The notes under the pieces are model-generated. The model worked only from the letters and a program-made list of their open reading frames with translations, was not told the DNA's origin and made no database searches. A stretch of 6,813 bases of DNA, taken from NCBI GenBank assembly GCA_001304365.1, contig LJNA01000087.1:1-6813 (forward strand). The letters run 5' to 3'. Position 1 is the stretch's first letter. Each line of letters starts with the position of its first letter. Positions 1 through 6,206 of this stretch are shown one piece after another. The translations under genes and the position numbers were made by a program. This DNA comes from Syntrophobacter sp. DG_60 (lineage in GTDB: Bacteria; Desulfobacterota; Desulfofervidia; Desulfofervidales; DG-60).

Positions 1-395
1 GGAGGTGTGGGCATCCTATGGTGATTAAATGGGGGAGACATGGGCATTTTTTGGCATGTTCTAATTATCCTCATTGTAATAACACTAAGGAATTCAGCCG
101 TGATGAAAAAGGGAACATTGTCATTATAGATGATGAAATAAACGAGGTTTGCCCTGAATGTGAACGACCATTAGTACTGCGGCGAGGGCGTTATGGCCCA
201 TTTTTGGCCTGCTCTGGCTATCCTGAGTGCCATTTTACTAGAAAAATAGAAGGAAAGGTAGAAAGGCAATCAGGCGATTGCCCTGTTTGTGGAAAGCCAC
301 TGGTAGTAAGGAAAAATAAAAGGGGAATAAGATTTATTGCCTGCTCTAACTATCCAGATTGTAGATATACTGCCTCTTTTAAAACAAATAGATAA
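1..395 (+). CDS. topA: DNA topoisomerase I, C-terminal zinc-ribbon region (5' partial)
   Basis: This is the 3' end of the type IA topoisomerase that relaxes negative supercoils. Only the C-terminal DNA-binding tail is present; the catalytic Toprim and active-site Tyr domains lie outside the window. The frame is open to the left edge (first full codon at 3), so the ATG at 18 is an internal Met and not the start. Three topoisomerase-type zinc ribbons are visible. The first is cut by the edge: a Cys codon at 6-8, then Cys at residues 14 and 20 counted from the ATG at 18. The second has Cys 45, 48, 65 and 71, and the third Cys 88, 91, 109 and 115. Each contains the family signature G-x-F-(L/I)-A-C-S-x-Y-P or a close variant. 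The protein ends just after the third ribbon, as is usual for TopA. The next gene begins 26 bp downstream on the same strand, so co-transcription is possible. The assignment is firm; the upstream length is unknown. Confidence 0.94.
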   Translation, partial: RCGHPMVIKWGRHGHFLACSNYPHCNNTKEFSRDEKGNIVIIDDEINEVCPECERPLVLRRGRYGPFLACSGYPECHFTRKIEGKVERQSGDCPVCGKPLVVRKNKRGIRFIACSNYPDCRYTASFKTNR

Positions 396-403
396 AATAT
401 CGT

Positions 404-409
404 AGGAGA
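404..409 (+). promoter_or_regulatory. candidate Shine-Dalgarno AGGAGA, long spacing to a TTG start
   Basis: AGGAGA ends 12 nt before the TTG at 422, a longer gap than usual. A second purine-rich SD-like stretch, GGGAGGG at 424-430, lies just inside the reading frame, 9 nt before an in-frame CTG at 440. No ATG is available in this frame before 779. The start of the membrane-protein gene is therefore uncertain: TTG at 422 is preferred because CTG starts are rare, but both sites can be defended. Confidence 0.45.
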
Positions 410-421
410 AACTATAATTTT

Positions 422-1480
422 TTGGGAGGGATAAACGAGCTGTTATTTAATAGAGGTAGAAAAAAAATCAAGCTAAAGGCAACGTGGTCTAGAAATCCTA
501 ACGGGTCGATCACCGCCACCATTAAGGTAGTGGATCGAGGTGATTTTCCAACCGTTAATATCTTTGGGTCAACCTCAGAAGAACCAGCAAGTGTAGCCTG
601 GAATTTAGGGAAGGGTACAATAAGTGCGATTACCAAAACCTTGTCTACTCCCGAGGAAGCTAAGCAATGGGTTTCAGTCCAAATTGGTGCTATTAAGTGG
701 AAGCTGGAGCATTGGCGAAGTAATCAAGTTCTACAAGCCCCTACTCCCCTTTTTCTCAATTTCAGATTTAGCAAAAAGATGAAAAAATGGTTACTTCTGA
801 GTGTTCTCATGGCTATCATAGTTTTACCTGGTGCATATGTGTATAAGATGCAAAGTTTTGTAAACCAGAAACCAAAAGTTGAACAAAAGGTTACTGGAAA
901 AGAACAGCTTATACTTCTAGATGACTGCGAGCAGGCAAGTAATATCAACATGTGGGGTGGCCTTTGGTTCAGTTTTGATGACCGTCAACATGGTGGGTCA
1001 TCAGAAGTAATCCCCACGCCTGGATCGGTATTCCAAATGTCTCCCGGAGGAGCTCACTTTAAGTATTGCACTCGGATAGTGGGTAAGGTAACCACCAAAT
1101 ATAAATGGGGCTACATAGGTATGGGAACAGATCTAAAACATTCTGGAGCTCCACTAGATCTAAGCCGATTTAAAGGTATTCAGTTCTATGTGAAAGGAGA
1201 TGACAAAATGTATCGCTTTATGATCCACAGCCAAGCAACCAAGGATTTCGATGATTTTGGTTACAACTTCAGAGCTCCAGAATCCTGGACAAAAATTAAA
1301 ATCCTTTTTAAAGACATGACTCAGCAGGGGTGGGGGGAACCGGCTAAATGGGACAAATCACAGGGTGAAGCCTCCATTTACGCTGTGAAAAAGGCTCTCT
1401 GCATTGTCTGGGAAACATTGGGACAACCTCAAGATCGGGTTGAACTGGCAGTAGATAATATAGCTTTAATCGAGAAATGA
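422..1480 (+). CDS. Predicted single-pass membrane protein with C-terminal CIA30/CBM11-like domain
   Basis: A 352-residue protein with three parts. Residues 1 to about 118 form a soluble-looking domain that I do not recognise, rich in beta-type segments and followed by a Trp-rich helix (about 77-98). Residues about 123-141 are a hydrophobic helix preceded by a basic cluster (FRFSKKMKK), predicting a cytoplasmic N-terminus and an external C-terminus. Residues about 162-350 resemble the CIA30 / CBM11-like galactose-binding jelly roll. Supporting marks are an opening LLDDCE, WFSFDD, a GGSS turn, GYIGMGTDL, a D-L-S-x-F-K-G-I-x-F-Y strand, W-T-K-I-x-I-x-F near 289, and a closing strand AVDNIAL. 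Bacterial proteins of this fold often bind glycans or sit in envelope proteins; the ligand here is unknown. The start is uncertain (TTG at 422). An ATG at 779 (Met120) would give a signal-anchor version without the N-terminal domain, but it has no clear SD. The gene lies 26 bp after topA. The fold call is by motif resemblance only. Confidence 0.72.
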   Translation: MGGINELLFNRGRKKIKLKATWSRNPNGSITATIKVVDRGDFPTVNIFGSTSEEPASVAWNLGKGTISAITKTLSTPEEAKQWVSVQIGAIKWKLEHWRSNQVLQAPTPLFLNFRFSKKMKKWLLLSVLMAIIVLPGAYVYKMQSFVNQKPKVEQKVTGKEQLILLDDCEQASNINMWGGLWFSFDDRQHGGSSEVIPTPGSVFQMSPGGAHFKYCTRIVGKVTTKYKWGYIGMGTDLKHSGAPLDLSRFKGIQFYVKGDDKMYRFMIHSQATKDFDDFGYNFRAPESWTKIKILFKDMTQQGWGEPAKWDKSQGEASIYAVKKALCIVWETLGQPQDRVELAVDNIALIEK

Positions 1481-1899
1481 GCCGTTTCTGTCAACCTAAT
1501 TGTTTTATAATTGCAGCTATTCTTCCTTGGGTATATCAAATTTAGGCTCGACATATAGACAAGGTATCAGTATGTAACAGTATTAATTTCATCCTGCATG
1601 TACTAGCTAAATTGTGCTAGAAAAATGTGTTTTTTGGTCTTAAACTGCCCTATAATCAACAAGTGCAGAGGAATTTTAGGGATTATAAGACCTGTAAAAT
1701 ACCTTGGTTTCATAAAGAAGAGTGGGATGATGGTTCTTTTATTGAAAAAAAAGCACTATAGAAAATTCTTTGACTTATTGAAAACTTTTTTCAGATATGC
1801 TAACAATATACAAGATGGCACGGTAATTACCACCTATTAGAATAATTTAAATAGGCACATTAAAATTGCTGGAACATATCAAAGGCATCCCTCAATAAA
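1481..1899. other. AT-rich intergenic gap of 419 bp, no convincing gene
   Basis: This stretch separates the membrane-protein gene from the histidine kinase. It has homopolymeric A and T runs and no GC-rich hairpin followed by a T tract, so no intrinsic terminator is evident. A short inverted repeat (CTAGC at 1603-1607, GCTAG at 1616-1620, 8-nt loop) is present, but it is within chance expectation and too weak to call. A 71-codon open frame at 1625-1840 has no SD and a composition expected of translated AT-rich noncoding DNA. The only other item is a weak promoter-like pair at 1778-1806, listed separately. I see no RNA gene, riboswitch or repeat array. Confidence 0.6.
1778..1806 (+). promoter_or_regulatory. 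weak sigma70-like promoter candidate upstream of the histidine kinase
   Basis: TTGAAA (1778-1783, 5 of 6 to TTGACA) is followed after 17 bp by TAACAA (1801-1806, 3 of 6 to TATAAT). A TG lies one base before the -10, as in extended -10 promoters. It would give a 5' leader of roughly 85-90 nt for the kinase gene. In AT-rich DNA such matches are common, so this is tentative. Confidence 0.25.
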
Positions 1900-3315
1900 A
1901 TGGCCTTGCTGAACAGAAGATCGGCTGTGGCATTCTTTATATGGACAGGAGTTATGGTTTTGGTTTTTGTAGTATCGTATTATGTTTTTCCCTCTGTATA
2001 TTTAAGTAAAACCTTAAACATAAGGGTATCTGTGATAGTTTATTACGCAGCTGGTGTTATATGGTTAATGGGTATAGGCACCTATGGGCTATGGAAAATA
2101 ATAGAAGCGAAAATTGAGGCCAAATCCAAGGCCAAATCCTTAGAGGTAAGAAAGCAGTTAGCCCACAAATATAGAATGGGATATTCTTTAAGAGATATCG
2201 AAAGAAGAAAGATAAAACTGCTACTAAGGGCTGTTGAACAATCGGCCAATGGAATAGCGATGTTCAATTTGGATGGGATAGTTCTTTTTGCTAATAATTC
2301 CTGGGCTAAACAACATGGTTATGCATTGGAAGAAGTTATAGGTAAACATCTGCGTATGTTCCATGCCGACGAACAGGCGACTAAATTACTAGAAGGAGCC
2401 AAAGAGGTCACCTCCGGGGAATTGTTTTTTGGAGAAATTTGGTGTATCCGTAAAGATCGCTCAACCTTTCCTGCCTTGACGACCGCATCTCTTTTAAAAA
2501 ATCACCTAGGAGAGCCATATGCCATACTTGAAGTAATCCAGGATATTAGTGAATTGAAGCAAACTCAGAAAGCCCTTCAAATCCAAATTGCAAAGGCGCT
2601 TGAGTTTAGCCGTTTGAAGAGCAATTTTTTGTCTGTTACCTTACATGAGTTGAGAGTTATTTTATCATCTATCATTGGTTTCAGCAGGTCGATCGTCCAT
2701 GATATAAAGGAGAGCAAAAAAGAAGAAAAACAGCTTATTGCCAATATCTATGATAGTGCCCAACATTTGCTCAAATTAATAGATCAAATCTTAGATATTG
2801 CTAGGATAGAAGCAGGAAAGACGGAACTAAAGTTAGAAGAGCTAGATTTAAAGAAAATTTTTAACGAGATACATAATTTGACTTATGTCCAGGTACAGGA
2901 AAAGGGGATGGTGCTTTCTTTTAACATAGATGAAAACTCTGTTCCCAAGGTCTATGCCGACAAGGATAAATTGAAACAAGTGTTGTTGAATCTTATCGTC
3001 AATGCTGTCAACTTTACCGATAAAGGAAAAATTTCTGTTAATGCCATACCTACGGAAACCGAATGTTTTGTGAGGATTGAGATAAAAGATACAGGCATTA
3101 GTATATTACCCCAAGACCAGAAAAACATCTTTGAAAGATCTGTTCAGGGAGATGACTCTCATAGCCGAAACTATGGAGGAGTTGGCCTGGGGCTCACCAT
3201 ATCCAAGAAACTGATAGAAATGATGGGAGGTAGCATAGATATCTACAGTCCGGGAACAGGCCAAGGGACTAGGGTCTCTTTCATCTTACCAGCAATTTCC
3301 ACATTCCACATCTAA
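1900..3315 (+). CDS. Membrane-bound PAS-domain sensor histidine kinase with atypical H-box and G1 box
   Basis: A 471-residue two-component sensor kinase. Two membrane helices (about 9-30 and 44-67) are joined by a short outside loop, so there is little room for a periplasmic sensor domain. A basic, helical linker follows (68-108). A PAS domain spans about 109-217 (ANGIAMFNLDG, then ANNSWAKQHGY) and ends in the typical DISELK exit. The dimerisation helices are at about 235-300, with His249 as the expected phosphoacceptor (LHELRVIL). The HATPase domain is at about 320-464: N-box with Asn364 and Asn368, G1 at 397-401 (DTGIS), F-box IFERSVQGD, and G2 GGVGLGL. The canonical HELRTPL is changed at Thr253 to Val and Pro254 to Ile, and the last Gly of DxGxG is Ser401. 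Phosphotransfer could survive, but phosphatase activity is doubtful. No response regulator is adjacent, so it is an orphan here. The ATG at 1900 is the first possible start after a stop at 1861; only a weak AAAGG (1881-1885) precedes it. Confidence 0.93.
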   Translation: MALLNRRSAVAFFIWTGVMVLVFVVSYYVFPSVYLSKTLNIRVSVIVYYAAGVIWLMGIGTYGLWKIIEAKIEAKSKAKSLEVRKQLAHKYRMGYSLRDIERRKIKLLLRAVEQSANGIAMFNLDGIVLFANNSWAKQHGYALEEVIGKHLRMFHADEQATKLLEGAKEVTSGELFFGEIWCIRKDRSTFPALTTASLLKNHLGEPYAILEVIQDISELKQTQKALQIQIAKALEFSRLKSNFLSVTLHELRVILSSIIGFSRSIVHDIKESKKEEKQLIANIYDSAQHLLKLIDQILDIARIEAGKTELKLEELDLKKIFNEIHNLTYVQVQEKGMVLSFNIDENSVPKVYADKDKLKQVLLNLIVNAVNFTDKGKISVNAIPTETECFVRIEIKDTGISILPQDQKNIFERSVQGDDSHSRNYGGVGLGLTISKKLIEMMGGSIDIYSPGTGQGTRVSFILPAISTFHI

Positions 3316-3364
3316 AAAAGGTTGACTTATGGGAGGCAAGTAATCTTATTTGTTCAGGCTTTTT

Positions 3365-3380
3365 GATGATCTGCATCATC
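3365..3380 (+). repeat. short perfect hairpin in the kinase-pheT gap
   Basis: GATGAT (3365-3370) and ATCATC (3375-3380) are perfect complements around a 4-nt CTGC loop. The stem is only 6 bp with two G-C pairs, and no T tract follows, so it does not qualify as an intrinsic terminator. It would lie in the pheT leader if transcription began upstream, for example from the weak pair TTGACT (3322-3327) / TCTTAT (3344-3349). Function is unproven and chance occurrence is quite possible. Confidence 0.3.
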
Positions 3381-3499
3381 CTTCTAGACGAATTCCCCTT
3401 AAGGGTTTTGATAAGTAAAACGATAGTGGTTATCCATTAGACAATAAGCATGGCAAAGTCAGTTAAATCTATCTACCACTAAAGGGAGTTTTTGATTAC

Positions 3500-3528
3500 T
3501 TGACATTGATGGATGTTTGATTAAAAAT
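3500..3528 (+). promoter_or_regulatory. sigma70-like promoter candidate immediately before pheT
   Basis: A perfect TTGACA -35 box (3500-3505) is followed by a 17 bp spacer and AAAAAT (3523-3528), matching the -10 consensus at 4 of 6 positions. The predicted start of transcription, about 7 bp after the -10, falls near 3535, only a few bases before the pheT ATG at 3539. A transcript from here would be essentially leaderless. This agrees with the absence of any Shine-Dalgarno sequence in the preceding 20 nt. The -35 is strong and the -10 is moderate. Confidence 0.45.
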
Positions 3529-3538
3529 CCTTCCAATA

Positions 3539-5941
3539 ATGAAAGTTCCCTTAAATTGGCTAAAAGAATGTTTGGATATCGAGATTTCTGTAGAAAAATT
3601 GGCAGATTTGCTCACTATGGCAGGTTCAGAGGTAGAGGAAATTATCTACCCTTTTTCCTATTTAAATAAGGTAGTCACAGGGCGCATCCATAAGATAAAA
3701 CCCCATCCAAGTGCTGATAAATTGATGGTATGTGCAATTGATACAGGCGATAATCATTATGAGGTGGTTTGTGGTGCACCTAATATTAAGGAGGGCCTAA
3801 TTATCCCATTGGCTCTGCCAGGTTGTATACTGACCTCTGGATTAGAAGTAAGTTCTACTGAAATAAGGGGGATTAGTTCATGGGGTATGCTATGTTCAGA
3901 GAAGGAGTTGGGTTTAGGGGATGACCATTCAGGCATATATATTTTGCCTGAACTACCCCTGGGTAAAAGTTTGAACACTGTTTTGGGTCTAGACCATGCT
4001 GTATTAGATATAGCCATTACACCAAATCGTGGAGATTGTTTGAGTATCTTGGGCATTGCCCGGGAGGTAGCTGCCCTTACTAAGGGGGAAGTGCACTATC
4101 CTCAATATAAGATTGTAGAGGAAGGTGAATCCATTTTTAAAGATGCCAAAGTGACCATCCAAGACCCTGATCATTGCTTTCGCTATGTTGCACGGCTCAT
4201 TAGAGGAATCAAGATAAAGCCTTCTCCTTGGTGGTTAAAGGCAAGGCTTATGTTAGCAGGCATACGTAGTATTAATAATATTGTAGATATTACAAATTAT
4301 GTAATGCTTGAATATGGGCAGCCCTTGCATGCCTTTGACCTAGCCCGTATAGCAGAAAGTCATATTATTGTTCGTCTCTCTGAGGAAAATGAGAACATAA
4401 CCACCTTAGATGGCATAGAGAGGGTTTTAAATAAGGGTGAGCTGTTGATTTGTGATGGGCAAGGCCCTATTGCCCTAGCGGGGATCATGGGGGGTATTGA
4501 TTCACAGATTACGTCTACTACAGAGGATGCCCTCTTAGAGAGCGCCTATTTTAACCCAATCACCATAAGGAGGACAGCAAAGAGATTGGGTGTTACTACT
4601 GAGTCATCCTTCCGATTTGAAAGAGAGGTGGACCCAGAGGGGGTAATCAAGGCAGCCCACCATTCAGCTTATCTCATGCAGGTTTTAGCAGATGGGAAGG
4701 TTTCACCTGGTATAATAGATAATTATCCCACACCTAGGAAAAGAGCTTCCATCTATTTACGCACTGAGAAGGTGAACCAAATTTTGGGTATAAATTTGGA
4801 AAAACAAACTATCCATTCATACTTAAGGGCCTTGGGTATAGAGATAGGAAAGTCAAAGGATGATGTTTTTAAAATTACCCCACCCATTTACCGTCATGAC
4901 CTAAATAGCGAAGTTGACCTAATAGAGGAGATTGCCCGTTTACATGGGTATGAGAAAATACCATTTAATCTGCCCATGGCATCCCTTCAGGGCCTCCCTT
5001 TATCACCACAGGTTCAATTTCGTGAAAAAGCCAAAGAGATTTTAAGGGGGCTGGGATTTTGTGAGGTCATTACCTATGCCTTTATGGACCCATCCAGTTT
5101 AGACCGCTTGCGTCTATCAAAAGAAGATCCATTAAGGCAAGCAGTGGCACTTCTCAATCCTTTGACTGAGGAAAAATCCCTTGTGCGCACGCTTCTTATA
5201 CCTGGTCTTTTAGACACACTCAGCTACAACCAAAGACAGGGTGTTTTTAACCTGCACCTATTTGAGACAGGCAAGGTGTTCCTCCCAACTGAGGGAGAAC
5301 CATTGCCTAAAGAGGTCTATAAGATAGCTGGAATTTCTGCAGGAGACCGCTTTTTACCTTCATGCCATTTTAGGCCCGATCCACTTGACTTTTATGACCT
5401 AAAAGGGGGAATAGAAGAATTGTTGGCTCAATTGAATGTAGGAGAAGCGGAATTTTCTCCCCAAAGGGAAATACCTTATCTAAAAGAGAATGCCTCGGCT
5501 TACGTAATTAAGGATAAAGAGATATTGGGTTATTTAGGAGAAATTCATCCTGATGTAAAAGATGCTTGGGATTTAAAGGCCTCTGCATTTATATTTGAGA
5601 TAGACTTAAATGTCTTAATGGAGTTTTCATTAAAGAGGAAGTTTATACCTTTACCTAAGTTCCCTGTTACAGAAAGGGATATTTCCATTATTGTCCCCAA
5701 GACATTTTCTGCCAAGGCCATCTTAGATTTAGTAAAAGATATGCAATTAGAATATATAGAGGATATCTGGCTCTTTGATATTTATCAGGGCCCACCTATT
5801 GAGTCAGATAAGAAAAGCCTTGCTTACCGTATTGTCTATCGGGCAAAAGATCATACCTTAAAGGATGAGGAAGTTAATATGGTACATAATCACATTGTAA
5901 ATCATATATTGCAACATTTTAATGTAAAATTAAGGCAATGA
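3539..5941 (+). CDS. pheT: Phenylalanyl-tRNA synthetase beta subunit
   Basis: Beta chain of the cytoplasmic alpha2-beta2 enzyme that charges tRNA-Phe. It carries tRNA-binding and editing modules, while catalysis needs PheS. The 800-residue length is normal for the long bacterial form. Domains in order: canonical N-terminus MKVPLNWLKE; EMAPII-like OB tRNA-binding domain (about 39-150, with HPSADKL and VVCGAPNI); B3/B4 editing domain (about 213-388, with RSINNIVDITNYVMLEYGQ); B5 domain (about 402-477, with YRHDL and EEIARLHGYEKIP); catalytic-like core (about 490-690); and the C-terminal FDX-ACB anticodon-binding domain (about 706-799, with KFPVTERDISI). His264 (LHAFD) and Glu334 (ESAYF) fall in the segments that line the editing pocket in characterised homologues. 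The start is fixed by homology and by an in-frame stop at 3518-3520. No SD precedes it. The gene overlaps the next by 4 bp (ATGA). pheS is not upstream, which is unusual. Confidence 0.98.
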   Translation: MKVPLNWLKECLDIEISVEKLADLLTMAGSEVEEIIYPFSYLNKVVTGRIHKIKPHPSADKLMVCAIDTGDNHYEVVCGAPNIKEGLIIPLALPGCILTSGLEVSSTEIRGISSWGMLCSEKELGLGDDHSGIYILPELPLGKSLNTVLGLDHAVLDIAITPNRGDCLSILGIAREVAALTKGEVHYPQYKIVEEGESIFKDAKVTIQDPDHCFRYVARLIRGIKIKPSPWWLKARLMLAGIRSINNIVDITNYVMLEYGQPLHAFDLARIAESHIIVRLSEENENITTLDGIERVLNKGELLICDGQGPIALAGIMGGIDSQITSTTEDALLESAYFNPITIRRTAKRLGVTTESSFRFEREVDPEGVIKAAHHSAYLMQVLADGKVSPGIIDNYPTPRKRASIYLRTEKVNQILGINLEKQTIHSYLRALGIEIGKSKDDVFKITPPIYRHDLNSEVDLIEEIARLHGYEKIPFNLPMASLQGLPLSPQVQFREKAKEILRGLGFCEVITYAFMDPSSLDRLRLSKEDPLRQAVALLNPLTEEKSLVRTLLIPGLLDTLSYNQRQGVFNLHLFETGKVFLPTEGEPLPKEVYKIAGISAGDRFLPSCHFRPDPLDFYDLKGGIEELLAQLNVGEAEFSPQREIPYLKENASAYVIKDKEILGYLGEIHPDVKDAWDLKASAFIFEIDLNVLMEFSLKRKFIPLPKFPVTERDISIIVPKTFSAKAILDLVKDMQLEYIEDIWLFDIYQGPPIESDKKSLAYRIVYRAKDHTLKDEEVNMVHNHIVNHILQHFNVKLRQ

Positions 5942-6204
5942 CTAAGAAGAAATTAATTGAATACATTCATCATGAGGTAGGTTTACCAAAGACCTTAATT
6001 GGTGAATTTTTGGAAACTACTTTTGAAATTATAAAAGATGCCTTAAGGCGTGGAGAGGTAGTAAAGATTGTCCATTTTGGTAAGTGGCAACCGGTATTAA
6101 GAAAGAGCAAGCGAGTAAGGCATCCTATTTCTAAAGAGGTTATTCAAATCCCTGAACGTAAGTCTATTACCTTCCGTGCCAGTTCGGCCTTAAAACGTCC
6201 TTAG
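5938..6204 (+). CDS. ihfA: Integration host factor alpha-type DNA-bending protein (HU/IHF family)
   Basis: An 88-residue nucleoid-associated protein that would bend DNA as a dimer, either heterodimeric with an IHF-beta partner or homodimeric. The N-terminal helical body (about 1-40) is followed by the saddle strand K-I-V-H-F-G-K-W, matching the family's G-F-G-x-F with His for the first Gly and Trp for Phe. The flexible arm runs about 53-76 and contains R-H-P. Pro63 corresponds to the proline that intercalates at DNA kinks. It closes with the conserved I-T-F-R-x-S-x-x-L-K. The position directly after pheT matches the proteobacterial pheT-ihfA order, which supports IHF-alpha over HU. It is slightly shorter than E. 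coli IhfA (99 residues) and lacks that protein's acidic C-terminal tail. The ATG overlaps the pheT stop (ATGA) and only AAGG (5932-5935) stands 2 nt before it, so translation is probably coupled to pheT. The HU/IHF family is certain; the alpha assignment is probable. Confidence 0.9.
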   Translation: MTKKKLIEYIHHEVGLPKTLIGEFLETTFEIIKDALRRGEVVKIVHFGKWQPVLRKSKRVRHPISKEVIQIPERKSITFRASSALKRP

Positions 6205-6206
6205 TA

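Noticed and set aside
412..951. Two minus-strand open frames (412-636 and 724-951)
   Set aside because: Both are opposite the membrane-protein gene, have no family resemblance, and the plus-strand frame gives coherent domains.
1625..1840. 71-codon open frame on the plus strand in the AT-rich gap
   Set aside because: It has no Shine-Dalgarno sequence, no recognisable motif, and a Lys/Ile/Phe/Leu-heavy composition typical of random AT-rich translation.
3395..3409. CCCCTTAAGGGTTTT as an intrinsic terminator of the kinase gene
   Set aside because: The stem is only three G-C pairs around TTAA; it is too weak to stall polymerase.
3451..3468. Sigma54-type promoter (TGGC followed by TTAA)
   Set aside because: The -12 GC is missing and the spacing is wrong for the -24/-12 pattern.
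3424..3481. 7-bp inverted repeat TAGTGGT / ACCACTA
   Set aside because: The arms are 44 nt apart with no extension or T tract; this is within chance expectation for the gap.
3316..3538. T-box riboswitch or pheS remnant before pheT
   Set aside because: No T-box core sequence (AGGGTGG-like) and no PheS C-terminal motif appears in any frame of this gap.
3757..4056. 99-codon open frame on the minus strand
   Set aside because: It lies entirely inside pheT, whose protein is strongly conserved in the other strand; it is a shadow.
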